The position numbers and the translations under genes were made by a program. Positions 17,798 through 26,204 of a stretch of 44,529 bases of DNA are shown in pieces. The notes below the pieces were generated by a model, which was not told the origin of the DNA, did no database searches, and saw nothing but the letters and a program-made list of their open reading frames with translations. Location of the stretch: NCBI GenBank assembly GCA_902627245.1, contig CACOIH010000011.1, positions 1 to 44,529 on the forward strand. The letters are read 5' to 3'. The DNA is from an uncultured Alphaproteobacteria bacterium. GTDB lineage: Bacteria; Pseudomonadota; Alphaproteobacteria; HIMB59; GCA-002718135. Each line of letters opens with the position of its first letter. The stretch's first letter is position 1.

Positions 17798-18177
17798 CTA
17801 TAAATAACCACGTTCGCTAATGCATATTCTTTTTCATCAGTTAAAGACAATTCTACTTTAAGTTTATTCTCATCAGATGAAGAAATAAGATTTTTAGCTT
17901 TATTATGGAGTATAATGTAAGGCTTGCCATTAATATTATTTCTTACTTCTATATCTTTCCAGAAAACTCCTCTTGCCAGTCCAGTGCCAAGTGCTTTAGC
18001 ACAGGCTTCTTTTGCAGCGTATCTTTTAGCTAATGTTTCAATTTTGTTAAATCTTTTTTCTGATTTCGTTATCTCTTGTTCACTAAAACATTTATTTAAA
18101 AATCTTTGTCCATATTTCATATAAACTCTTCTAATTCTATTAATATCTATAATATCAATACCTATTCCAAAAATCAT
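17794..18177 (-). CDS. acpS: holo-[acyl-carrier-protein] synthase
   Basis: AcpS attaches the 4'-phosphopantetheine arm of CoA to the acyl carrier protein. The 127-residue protein has the two conserved metal-binding motifs: GIGIDIIDINRI (4-15) with Asp8, and KRYAAKEACAKALGTG (51-66) with Glu57. It lies 3 nt after rsh and overlaps lepB by 4 nt. In many Alphaproteobacteria pdxJ (and pyrE) stand just upstream of acpS; here they are absent and rsh abuts directly. Confidence 0.95.
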   Translation of the reverse strand: MIFGIGIDIIDINRIRRVYMKYGQRFLNKCFSEQEITKSEKRFNKIETLAKRYAAKEACAKALGTGLARGVFWKDIEVRNNINGKPYIILHNKAKNLISSSDENKLKVELSLTDEKEYALANVVIYR

Positions 18178-18180
18178 ATA

Positions 18181-20307
18181 TTAACCTTTTAATCTTTCGA
18201 GGGAAGAAACTTCAGACTCCATTCTTAATGCAGCAATTATATTTTGCAAATGATTAGCATCTCTAACTTCTATATCAATTATTATTTCAAAGAAATCTGT
18301 TTTTCTTACTGAAAAATTAATATTAGAAATATTACCATTATTTTTTGCTATAACTGTAGTTACTTTGCCCAAGCTTCCTGGCTGATTTTTTAATACAACA
18401 ACTATACGCGAGTTAGATAATGTATTATGATTAGCACTTGTTGTATCCCAGGAAATATTTAACCATCTATCTGGTGTATCTTCATAGGATATTAGAGTTT
18501 GACAATCTACAGTATGTACAGCTACACCTATTCCAGCAGTAACAATACCGACTATATTATCTCCTTTAAGTGGAGAGCAACAACCTGCTAAGTGATAAGA
18601 CATCCCAGCGGTTAGGCCTTTTAATTGAATTGTATTACTTGTATTTGTTTTAAATTTTATATTTGGTGAAAAATTATATTCAGGATATATTTTTTTCAAA
18701 ATAGAAGCAGCAGTAATTGATCCTGATCCAATGAGTTCGAATATTTCTTCAATTGAATTTAATTTAAATTCCATCTTTATTTTTTCTTTAACTGTTGAAT
18801 TAATTTCATAATTTTCTTTTTGAAAAAAATTAGTTAATATTTCTCTTCCCAATAATATGTATTCATCTTTTTTCTTTGATTTGAAAAATCTCCTCAATTG
18901 AGACTTAACCTTTGTTGTCACAGCAAATCTTTCCCACAATGGTGAGGGTTGAGATGCTTCAGAGGTAATAATTTCTATCTGATCCCCATTTTTTAATAAT
19001 GTTTTTAATGGTTGTAGCTTTTCATTAATTTTAGCTGCAACACACTTATCTCCTACTTGACTATGTATTGCATATGCAAAATCAACAGGAGTGGCATTTT
19101 TAGGAAGTTCAATAACATCACCTTTTGGTGAAAAAACATAAATATCATTTTGAAAAACCTTTAATTTTGAGTTTTCTATAAGTTCATCTTGTGAATTTGA
19201 AGCATTCATAGAGTCAACTAAATCATGTACCCATATGTATTCTTTTGTATCTTTTTCATTTATTTTTTTTGGGTCCTTGTACTTCCAATGGGCTGCAACA
19301 CCAAAATCAGCAATTTGTTCCATAACATTCGATCTAAATTGAATTTCAATTTTTTTATTCTTAGGTCCCATTACAGAAGAATGAAGAGCCCTATAACCAT
19401 TAGATTTCGGTGCCGAGATAAAATCTTTAAATCTACCCTGTATATATGGAAAACGACGATGTATAATACCTAAACATCTATAACATTCCCTAGTTGAATT
19501 TGTTATAACTCTGAAAGCCATAATATCTGATAGTTGTTCAAATGAAATATTTTTGTTTTTTATCTTATTCCATATTGAAAAAGGAGATTTTATCCTACCT
19601 TCAATTTTACAAAAAATATCTTCTTGTAAAAAAATTTTTTTTAATTCATATCTTATTTCATCTATAATATTTTCATCTTTTGATTTCAAATATTCAAGTC
19701 TGTCAATTATTGACTGCCTTGCATCAGTATTAATTATTTCAAAAGAACGGTCCTCTAGTTCATCCTGCCATTCTTTCATTCCTAGTCTTTGAGCTAAAGG
19801 AGCATAAACTTCTAGAGTCTCTAATGCGATATTTGTTTTTTTATTATTATCACTTATAAAATTAATTGTTCTCATATTGTGCAGTCTATCAGCTAATTTA
19901 ACCAATATTACTCGCAGGTCTTTTGTAGTAGCTAGAATAAGTTTTTTATAATTTTCTCCAAATTTTTGATTATTAACTTTTAATGAGTATTTGCTTATTT
20001 TGGTTAGACCTTGAACAAGTTCTGAAATTTGTTTACCAAAAATTTTATTAATTTCTTCTATACTTAAATTTGTATCCTCAACCGTATCATGTAATAGTCC
20101 AGCTGTAATTGAGTCACCATCTAATTTTATTGATGTGAGAATTTTAGCTACCTCAAGTGGATGAATTATAAAGGGATCACCTGATTTACGAAGTTGATTG
20201 CTGTGAGCATTTTCACTTAACTTCATAGCATTCTGTACTTTGTCCTTTTCTTCAGACTTAAGATAATATGTTAACTTATCAAGTTCTTTAAAAATCTCTT
20301 TTATCAT
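18181..20307 (-). CDS. rsh: RelA/SpoT homologue, (p)ppGpp synthetase/hydrolase
   Basis: This single Rsh protein would make and degrade (p)ppGpp. The 708-residue chain has the full domain order: an HD hydrolase (about 30-150) with the intact pair LLHDTVED (71-78), a nucleotidyltransferase synthetase with KSNGYRALHSSVMG and EIQFRS, a TGS domain (VFSPKGDVIELPKNATPVDF) and a C-terminal ACT domain (VVVLKNQPGSLGKV). The preserved HD and ED residues suggest that hydrolase activity is retained, as for bifunctional alphaproteobacterial Rsh. It follows rpoZ, the usual order, after 38 nt. Confidence 0.95.
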   Translation of the reverse strand: MIKEIFKELDKLTYYLKSEEKDKVQNAMKLSENAHSNQLRKSGDPFIIHPLEVAKILTSIKLDGDSITAGLLHDTVEDTNLSIEEINKIFGKQISELVQGLTKISKYSLKVNNQKFGENYKKLILATTKDLRVILVKLADRLHNMRTINFISDNNKKTNIALETLEVYAPLAQRLGMKEWQDELEDRSFEIINTDARQSIIDRLEYLKSKDENIIDEIRYELKKIFLQEDIFCKIEGRIKSPFSIWNKIKNKNISFEQLSDIMAFRVITNSTRECYRCLGIIHRRFPYIQGRFKDFISAPKSNGYRALHSSVMGPKNKKIEIQFRSNVMEQIADFGVAAHWKYKDPKKINEKDTKEYIWVHDLVDSMNASNSQDELIENSKLKVFQNDIYVFSPKGDVIELPKNATPVDFAYAIHSQVGDKCVAAKINEKLQPLKTLLKNGDQIEIITSEASQPSPLWERFAVTTKVKSQLRRFFKSKKKDEYILLGREILTNFFQKENYEINSTVKEKIKMEFKLNSIEEIFELIGSGSITAASILKKIYPEYNFSPNIKFKTNTSNTIQLKGLTAGMSYHLAGCCSPLKGDNIVGIVTAGIGVAVHTVDCQTLISYEDTPDRWLNISWDTTSANHNTLSNSRIVVVLKNQPGSLGKVTTVIAKNNGNISNINFSVRKTDFFEIIIDIEVRDANHLQNIIAALRMESEVSSLERLKG

Positions 20308-20345
20308 TTTATTTAGAGATATTATTGGTTCTAATAAAATTTCTT

Positions 20346-20861
20346 TTAATTGTTGTCCTGGGTAGGAGTTTCAACATTTTCAGTTAGTTCTTCAACTTTT
20401 TTATCATCTTCTAGTTTGTTATCTGCTTGTAAATCATTTTCTAAAGAACTTTCATTTGGGATTTGAAAACTTGTTACGTCATTTTTTTCGTCATCTTTTT
20501 GTGAACTTTCTTCATGGTTTGTGTCTTCAACTGTTTCACCAGAAACTTCAATCAGTTTCTCACCTTTATTAATTGAATTATCGTTTAGGACTTCATCTTC
20601 ATCTTTAGAGTCGCTAAGATCCTCATCCTCGCTAAATGTAATTGTTTGATATTCTTCAATTAAATCATTTTTAAGTTCATCGACAGTCAGAGTTTCTTGG
20701 GCGATTTCTCTAAGAGCTATAACTGTATTCTTATCATTGTCTTTATCTACGGTAGGATTTTCTCCAGAATGGAGTTTTCTAGCTCTATTAGATGCGACAA
20801 GTACTAACTCAAATCTACTTGGGAATTTATCAATACAATCCTCGACCGTTATTCTTGCCAT
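20346..20861 (-). CDS. rpoZ: RNA polymerase omega subunit with long acidic tail
   Basis: Omega binds the beta' subunit and aids polymerase assembly. It also forms part of a ppGpp site in Proteobacteria, which fits its place before rsh. Residues 1 to about 68 match the family: [20 protein letters not shown] (1-20), [11 protein letters not shown] (23-33) and the TVIALREIA helix (46-54). Beyond about 75 the chain is a low-complexity tail of about 95 residues rich in Asp, Glu, Ser and Asn, making the protein longer (171) than typical omega (about 90-135). The tail is probably disordered. smpB starts 38 nt upstream in the same direction. Confidence 0.9.
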   Translation of the reverse strand: MARITVEDCIDKFPSRFELVLVASNRARKLHSGENPTVDKDNDKNTVIALREIAQETLTVDELKNDLIEEYQTITFSEDEDLSDSKDEDEVLNDNSINKGEKLIEVSGETVEDTNHEESSQKDDEKNDVTSFQIPNESSLENDLQADNKLEDDKKVEELTENVETPTQDNN

Positions 20862-20899
20862 ATGGGGCTTATAGTTATCAAATAAAAAAAGTAAACAAT

Positions 20900-21346
20900 T
20901 TAATTGTTTTTAAGAAGTCTTTCTTTTTTCATATTCCAATCTTTTTCTTTAATTGATTGCCTTTTATCATATTTTTTCTTACCTTTGCCTAAGCCTATTG
21001 TAAGTTTAGCAAGTCCAATTTCATTAAAATATAGGGATATTGGAATTATTGAAATACCCCCATTCTTAATAGATCCTATTACTTTATTAATTTCCTTTTT
21101 TGATAGTAAAAGTTTTTTATCTCTATTTGGATTATAATTTGAAATATTTGAATTATCATATTTTTTTATGTAGCAATTTGATAGCCAAAGTTCACCATTT
21201 TTTTCAATTATATATGAACCTCTAATAGACCCTGTATTAATTCTCAAAGATTTTACTTCCGAACCTGTTAATACTAAACCAACATCGATTTTATCAGTAA
21301 TTAAATAATCGTAATTTGCCCGCGAATTTGCGGCTATTATTTTCAT
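20900..21346 (-). CDS. smpB: SsrA-binding protein
   Basis: SmpB binds tmRNA and delivers it to stalled ribosomes for trans-translation. The 148-residue protein has the beta-barrel start [11 protein letters not shown] (6-16), the [10 protein letters not shown] motif (26-35) and the basic C-terminal region [18 protein letters not shown] used in ribosome binding. Its start codon is immediately next to the dapA stop (no intervening base). No tmRNA gene was seen in this window. Confidence 0.95.
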   Translation of the reverse strand: MKIIAANSRANYDYLITDKIDVGLVLTGSEVKSLRINTGSIRGSYIIEKNGELWLSNCYIKKYDNSNISNYNPNRDKKLLLSKKEINKVIGSIKNGGISIIPISLYFNEIGLAKLTIGLGKGKKKYDKRQSIKEKDWNMKKERLLKNN

Positions 21347-22219
21347 TTAAATTAATTCTATTTCTTTTAAACAATTTTTAACAGCTTCTGCAGTTGCTTG
21401 ACTAATTTTAAATAATGGTAACCTTGTTTCTGGAAAGCAGAGACCAAGAAGAGATGCTGCAAACTTTACAGGTCCAGGACTTGACTCAAGAAATAAAACA
21501 TGATGTAATTTTGCTAGCTTTAGATTAATTTTTTGAGCTTGTTTAATATCTCCATTTCTCCAGGCCGTGTGCATATCAGCACAAAGTTTTGGTGCAACAT
21601 TTGCTGTAACTGAAATACAGCCATGTCCTCCCTGAGCTAGGTATGCTAAAGCGGTTCCATCCTCACCTGATAAATAACAAAAATCTGAGTTCATAATATT
21701 TTTCGTTAAAAGAGGCCTAAATAAATCATTTGTAGCATCTTTAACTCCAATAATATTTTTAAGTTTAGATAATTCTACCATTGTCTCAATCGACATATCG
21801 ACCACTGATCTACCCGGTATATTATAAATAATTATTGGTATAGACGTATTTTCAGAAATCATTTTGTAATGCTCATAAAGACCTAATTGAGTAGGCTTAT
21901 TATAATATGGAGTAACAATTAGGGCTGCATCAGCTCCTGCTTTCTCTGCATGTTGCGTATATTCAATAGCTTCAATTGTATTATTTGATCCAGTTCCAGC
22001 AATAATTGGAACTCTTTTATTAGAAACATTTATTGTTTCTTCAATTATTTTTTTATGCTCATTATGTGATAGAGTTGGAGATTCTCCAGTTGTGCCACAT
22101 GGAACTAGTCCGTTAGATCCATTTTTAATTAAAAAATCATTAATTTTATTTAATGAATCATAATCTACGTTGCTATCCTTGAATGGCGTTATAACAGCAG
22201 GTATACTTCCATAAAACAT
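21347..22219 (-). CDS. dapA: 4-hydroxy-tetrahydrodipicolinate synthase
   Basis: DapA condenses pyruvate with aspartate semialdehyde, the first committed step to lysine and diaminopimelate. The 290-residue barrel protein has GTTGESPTLS (42-51) with the proton-relay Thr, VTPYYNKP (102-109), YNIPGRS (132-138) with Tyr132, and IGVKDA (157-162) with the Schiff-base Lys160. The start lies 13 nt after the 3' end of tRNA-Ser on the same strand, so the tRNA and dapA may share a transcript. smpB abuts downstream. Confidence 0.96.
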   Translation of the reverse strand: MFYGSIPAVITPFKDSNVDYDSLNKINDFLIKNGSNGLVPCGTTGESPTLSHNEHKKIIEETINVSNKRVPIIAGTGSNNTIEAIEYTQHAEKAGADAALIVTPYYNKPTQLGLYEHYKMISENTSIPIIIYNIPGRSVVDMSIETMVELSKLKNIIGVKDATNDLFRPLLTKNIMNSDFCYLSGEDGTALAYLAQGGHGCISVTANVAPKLCADMHTAWRNGDIKQAQKINLKLAKLHHVLFLESSPGPVKFAASLLGLCFPETRLPLFKISQATAEAVKNCLKEIELI

Positions 22220-22232
22220 ATTTAAAATTTTG

Positions 22233-22324
22233 TGGCGGAGAGAGAGGGATTCGAACCCTCGGAAGGGATTACTCCCTTCGCAGGTTTAGCAAACCTGTGG
22301 TTTAAGCCACTCACCCATCTCTCC
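22233..22324 (-). tRNA. trnS-GCU: tRNA-Ser (GCU anticodon)
   Basis: The minus strand folds as a class II tRNA with a GGAGAGA/TCTCTCC acceptor stem (22318-22324 with 22237-22243). The anticodon stem CAGGT/ACCTG encloses TTGCTAA with anticodon GCT, reading AGC and AGU. It has a long variable arm (GAAGGGA...TCCCTTC), the T-loop TTCGAAT and an encoded 3' CCA (22233-22235). It lies just upstream of dapA. Confidence 0.97.
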
Positions 22325-22540
22325 TGTTCGTTAATCATGATCTTCTAATAAGCTTCCATATTTAAATATACTCAATAAAGAAAAGATTTCACAGTTTCAA
22401 TCTCTCTTATATATTCATAACATTATCACAATGGGATAAAATGAGATAGTATAAAGTTTAACTTTTATTGCCAAATGGTATCAAAAGGCATCTTTTATAA
22501 ATGGTAGTAAATTATAATTTTTCAGCATGACAAGAATTAA
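22325..22540. other. 216-nt non-coding gap upstream of tRNA-Ser
   Basis: No convincing open frame is present. The segment must contain the tRNA-Ser promoter on the minus strand, but no clear -35/-10 pair stands out in the A/T-rich background. Two copies of ATGGTA (22475-22480 and 22501-22506), 26 bp apart, and a TGCC/GGCA inverted pair near 22470-22490 are the only patterns I see. It marks the junction between the core minus-strand unit and the accessory block. Confidence 0.5.
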
Positions 22541-22559
22541 TTAAAAAAAATTAATTCTT
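22532..22559 (-). terminator. A/T-rich inverted repeat at the 3' end of the HupE-like gene
   Basis: AAGAATTAATT (22532-22542) and AATTAATTCTT (22549-22559) are perfect 11-bp arms around a 6-base A run. They overlap the last codons and the stop codon of the HupE-like gene. Read on the minus strand the loop is a T run, but no T tract follows, so it would be a weak terminator at best. With such base composition a chance occurrence is possible. Confidence 0.35.
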
Positions 22560-23698
22560 TCAAGAAACCAATATAGACCTATACTTGCTATCAAAATTGA
22601 TGAAGGTAATTGAAAAGCTATTCTATAATAGTTTTTTTTTGCAAATTTAATTCCAATTAATAAATATAAAAATAATATCAGTAAGATCTGAGCTACTTCA
22701 ATACCAATGTTAAAAGAAATAAGATTTAAAAATAAATTTGAGCTTCTATAACCAATATCGCTTAATACTAGAGCAAACCCAAGACCATGTAATAATCCAA
22801 AAAATAAGATAACAATATATCTCAGATATTCTTTAATGTAATTTTTAAAAATATTCTCTAATCCAACATAAAAAATTGAAAGAGCTATAATGGGCTCTAC
22901 AATATGAGAGTTAATTGAAATTAAAGATAGTGAAACAAAAATTAAAGTTATTGAATGAGCTATAGTAAATATAGTTATTTGTTTAATTAATTTATTTAAA
23001 GATGATGAAAATAAAAAGAGGCCAAAGATGAAGAGAATATGATCCAAACCTTTTGGTATTATATGTTGAACTCCTAATACAAAAAAATTTGTAAAACTAT
23101 CAATTGCTGATCTAAAATTGTTCTCTCTTAAAAAAATTTGATCTGACTCTACTCCAGATTGTAGATATTCTGTAACAAGGTCATCTTCTAATTTTGTATC
23201 ATTATTTTCTCTTAAAATAATGGGTCCATAATTATTTCTCCACTTAAAAGTGAAATATTTAGAATTTTGATTTATTTTTATTTTAAAATAAATTAATGAG
23301 TCTCTACTAATTTCAAAATTATCAACATCTTGAACTTCGATTTTAACTAAATTAATCTTACTTAATTTATTATTTATTTTAATTTCAATATTAGAGTTTA
23401 TATCTTCCCAATTTTCTAAAAAAAAATTTTTTAGTTCTTCTTTATCTAATAGTCGATATTTATCATAAATTTTACTGAGTGGAGATGAATTAGTATTAGA
23501 TATTTTGGAGGCATCAATATTTGATAAAATCAATTCAGCATTTAATCTAATTTCAAAATTTAAATAATTCTCACCAGAATAAAAATTAGCAATTGAAGGT
23601 TTTATTTCATGAGTAAATAATGTAGTGGAAAATAAATTTAAAAAAATTGTAATAATTAAGAATAGATATAATTTAAAATAATTAATGTAAGGTAACAT
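22541..23698 (-). CDS. HupE/UreJ_2-family membrane protein
   Basis: The C-terminal half (about 200-385) matches the HupE/UreJ_2 family of membrane proteins, relatives of nickel/cobalt permeases. Seen are VQHIIPKGLDHILFIFGLFL (210-229) with His212 and His220, TIFTIAHSITL (242-252) with His248, VEPIIALSIFYVGLEN (267-282), FGLLHGLGFAL (300-310) with His304, and SFNIGIEVAQI (328-338) with Glu334. These His, Asp and Glu residues in helices are candidate metal ligands. An N-terminal signal or anchor (about 8-28) is followed by a roughly 170-residue extracytoplasmic domain. The partner across the divergent start is a DUF4198 protein, another family associated with metal uptake. Metal specificity cannot be read from sequence. 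Confidence 0.8.
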   Translation of the reverse strand: MLPYINYFKLYLFLIITIFLNLFSTTLFTHEIKPSIANFYSGENYLNFEIRLNAELILSNIDASKISNTNSSPLSKIYDKYRLLDKEELKNFFLENWEDINSNIEIKINNKLSKINLVKIEVQDVDNFEISRDSLIYFKIKINQNSKYFTFKWRNNYGPIILRENNDTKLEDDLVTEYLQSGVESDQIFLRENNFRSAIDSFTNFFVLGVQHIIPKGLDHILFIFGLFLFSSSLNKLIKQITIFTIAHSITLIFVSLSLISINSHIVEPIIALSIFYVGLENIFKNYIKEYLRYIVILFFGLLHGLGFALVLSDIGYRSSNLFLNLISFNIGIEVAQILLILFLYLLIGIKFAKKNYYRIAFQLPSSILIASIGLYWFLERINFF

Positions 23699-23699
23699 A

Positions 23700-24506
23700 G
23701 TGAGATTTATATTAAATAAACTAATATTTATTATTATTCTAAGTTCAATGTCAAAAATCTGTATAAGTCATGAATATTGGATAGATCCTATAAATTATTA
23801 TTACAAAAATAATGAATTAATAACAGCTGGAGTGTTTATTGGAGATAACTTTGAGGGATCTCAAATTGCTTTTTCAAATAAATATTTTAAAAATTTAAGC
23901 TTATTTTCTAATAATAATAAAATAGATATAAAAGGAAGATTGGGTGATTTTCCTGCTCTTAAAATAAGAAAAACATTTAAAGGACTAAATATTATACAGA
24001 TAGAGTCAGAAATTAATTATATTCATTACAAAGAATTATTAAAATTTGAGATTTTTTCTAGAAAAAAAGGATATTACAATTTAGCAGATAAACATAAAGA
24101 AAAAAACTATCCTGAAAATTTTGTTGAAAGTTATAAAAGATATTCAAAGAGTTTAGTTAGTGTTGACAGTATTGATGGTAATGATGTTGACACTAACATG
24201 GAACTCGAATTAATATTTTTAGACAATCCGTTAAAAAATTTAAAAAAAAGTAAAAGGATATTATTAGAGCATAAAAATAAATCTTTAGCTGACCATCAAG
24301 TTTCAGTGATGAGTTTACGTGGAGATTACTTTAAAAGAGAATATGTAAGAACAAATAATGAAGGTTATTTTGAATTTATTTTTAGAAAAGATACAAAATA
24401 TTTGATTGAGAGTGTTGTTATAATTGAAGGAACTAATAAAAAAATAGACAAATACGCTAAATGGCATTCATTATGGACATCCTATACTTTGAAAACTCCA
24501 AATTAA
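23700..24506 (+). CDS. DUF4198-domain secreted protein
   Basis: An N-terminal signal peptide (about 1-23) leads straight into HEYWIDP (24-30), the usual opening of mature DUF4198 proteins, where the His near the new N-terminus may bind metal. The chain ends in WHSLWTSYTL (257-266), the family's C-terminal motif, and a beta-rich middle carries an NNEGYFEF-type Ig-like strand. The 268-residue length is normal. The start is GTG at 23700; the first in-frame ATG (Met17) would destroy the signal peptide. The gene is divergent from the HupE-like gene with one base between the start codons. Pairing suggests a shared role in uptake of a metal such as nickel or cobalt, which is inference. Confidence 0.75.
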   Translation: MRFILNKLIFIIILSSMSKICISHEYWIDPINYYYKNNELITAGVFIGDNFEGSQIAFSNKYFKNLSLFSNNNKIDIKGRLGDFPALKIRKTFKGLNIIQIESEINYIHYKELLKFEIFSRKKGYYNLADKHKEKNYPENFVESYKRYSKSLVSVDSIDGNDVDTNMELELIFLDNPLKNLKKSKRILLEHKNKSLADHQVSVMSLRGDYFKREYVRTNNEGYFEFIFRKDTKYLIESVVIIEGTNKKIDKYAKWHSLWTSYTLKTPN

Positions 24507-24540
24507 AGAATCTGATTATATACTACTGAAAATAGTTGAA

Positions 24541-25338
24541 TTATCTATAAAAAAGATATTCAGCATATCCTTTGTGAGGTCCTGATTTTCTCATTGAATC
24601 ATTTACTTGACTAACATCATATTGGAATTTGAAATTCTTCATAATTTTAATAATTTTTTTATCTTCTTCTCTATTTGCATTAATTTCAACTAATATAGAT
24701 TTTAATAATGGTGATGATAGAAGTTTGCTTGACCTAGAGATAATTTTACTTTCGATACCATCTACATCTATTTTCAAATATGATGGTATTTGAAATTTCC
24801 ATTTTTCGCATAAATCATCAAGTGTTGTTGAAAAAATGCCTTGTTTATATTTACTCACTATAGGTTGTAAATTATTATGATCTAATGCATTTTCACCAAC
24901 TGTATGATGTGATAAACCAGCTGAAAAATTATTCAAATTTAATTTAGTTAATTCAGTTTTATCACTTATTCCTATTTGAAATGGCATTATTAAGTCATTT
25001 AAATTATTAGTAATAATATTTTGCATTAATACCTGAAAGTTATTTGACTCAGGTTCAAAAGAATAAACTTTTGATGAATTGTTTATTGCAGCAAAAATAC
25101 TGTACACGCCAACATTAGCACCTACATCAAAAAATAAGGATTTTTTTTCAAATGATCTTATCCACTTAATTGTTATAAGCTCTTTTGTAAATAATGTCCT
25201 TGCTCTCCACAAAGTATGATCATTAATGACATTAAATTTAATAATATTTTTAGAAATTGGATCAGTTATGGATGCAATAATAGATTGATTTTTTTGTTTG
25301 ATTTTATCATTAAGCTCATCTTGATTTTTCATTTTCAA
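24541..25338 (-). CDS. FkbM-family methyltransferase
   Basis: FkbM proteins are SAM-dependent O-methyltransferases acting on sugars, glycolipids or polyketides. In this 265-residue protein the Rossmann motif FFDVGANVGVYS (69-80) binds SAM, and YSFEPESNNF (92-101) carries the acidic ribose-binding residue. The family's SYLKIDVDGIESKII segment lies near 186-200. The C-terminal GPHKGYAEYLFYR region also resembles family ends. It converges with the DUF4198 gene (34-nt gap) and diverges from the oxygenase gene at 25442. The acceptor is unknown; neighbouring tailoring enzymes suggest a surface glycan or a small molecule. Confidence 0.85.
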   Translation of the reverse strand: MKMKNQDELNDKIKQKNQSIIASITDPISKNIIKFNVINDHTLWRARTLFTKELITIKWIRSFEKKSLFFDVGANVGVYSIFAAINNSSKVYSFEPESNNFQVLMQNIITNNLNDLIMPFQIGISDKTELTKLNLNNFSAGLSHHTVGENALDHNNLQPIVSKYKQGIFSTTLDDLCEKWKFQIPSYLKIDVDGIESKIISRSSKLLSSPLLKSILVEINANREEDKKIIKIMKNFKFQYDVSQVNDSMRKSGPHKGYAEYLFYR

Positions 25339-25441
25339 ATCTTTGCTACGATTGTTATATATTTTATTATAATATAGTATTTAATTGATTTTGTTATTTT
25401 TTTTTGGGGATTTTAACATTATAGTAAATCAATTATATTAA

Positions 25442-26185
25442 ATGATTAATGAGATTCTAAATAATTTTAAAGAAGAAAAAATTGATAATAATCCTTTTGC
25501 GCATAAAGTAATAAATAAAATATTTCCTGATAATTTTTATAAAGATTTAATTAATAATTTACCAAGTAAAGATCTTTACACTGCTATAAATAAAACTGGT
25601 AGAGTTTCAGCTAATTATCCTCCAGAAAGATTTATTTTTGAACTTAATAATGAATCAATAAATAAGTTAAATAATGTTCAACAAAAAACTTTTTCTGAAA
25701 TAATCAAAGTTTTTACAAATCCTCTTTTTTTTAATGTAATTGCTAATGAGTTTCGAGACTCAATAAATAAAAGAATTAGTGAATTTAGTAGTGAAGAAAA
25801 AAAATTATTTGGAACATCTAACTTTAAATTCACTATTGGCTCATCTCTAGTCAAAGATATAACAAAATATAAACTTGGTGTTCATACTGATTCACCTTCA
25901 AAATTTTTAACATTCTTATTTTATATACCTAAAGATAATAGCTTAAAAGATCTTGGTACTGCGCTTTATGAGCCGAAGGATAAGGAATTTCATAAAAAAA
26001 ATGAAATAAAAGGTCACTATGATGTACAAGATTTTAATTTAGTTAAAAAGGTAAATTTTTTACCAAATACTTTATTTATCTTTCCGAGAACAAATCATTC
26101 TTATCACGGAGTTCAAACAATAAATATAGAGAGTGCTGAAAGAAATTTGTTACTATTAAATTATTATCTGAAAAATATTAATTAA
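25442..26185 (+). CDS. 2-oxoglutarate/Fe(II)-dependent oxygenase-like protein
   Basis: The C-terminal two-thirds shows the jelly-roll iron-binding pattern: GVHTDSP (146-152) gives His148 and Asp150, SYHGVQ (220-225) gives His222, and Arg234 in SAERNLLLLNY (231-241) is placed to bind 2-oxoglutarate. Between them are FLTFLFYIPKD (155-165) and the FIFPRTNHS strand (212-220). Such proteins hydroxylate small molecules, sugars or protein residues. The substrate is unknown. The gene faces the FkbM methyltransferase across a 103-nt divergent region and converges on a second methyltransferase 19 nt away, so the three may form a modification set. Confidence 0.75.
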   Translation: MINEILNNFKEEKIDNNPFAHKVINKIFPDNFYKDLINNLPSKDLYTAINKTGRVSANYPPERFIFELNNESINKLNNVQQKTFSEIIKVFTNPLFFNVIANEFRDSINKRISEFSSEEKKLFGTSNFKFTIGSSLVKDITKYKLGVHTDSPSKFLTFLFYIPKDNSLKDLGTALYEPKDKEFHKKNEIKGHYDVQDFNLVKKVNFLPNTLFIFPRTNHSYHGVQTINIESAERNLLLLNYYLKNIN

Positions 26186-26204
26186 ATATTTTAAGCATAA
26201 ATAT

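Noticed and set aside
22233-22324. tRNA-Ser as an integration site for the neighbouring accessory block
   Set aside because: No second copy of the tRNA 3' end was seen at the far side of the block, and the block lies at the tRNA 5' side.
22461-22510. Short repeats upstream of tRNA-Ser as a small RNA or attachment site
   Set aside because: The two ATGGTA copies and the short inverted pair are too brief and imperfect in A/T-rich DNA to support a call.
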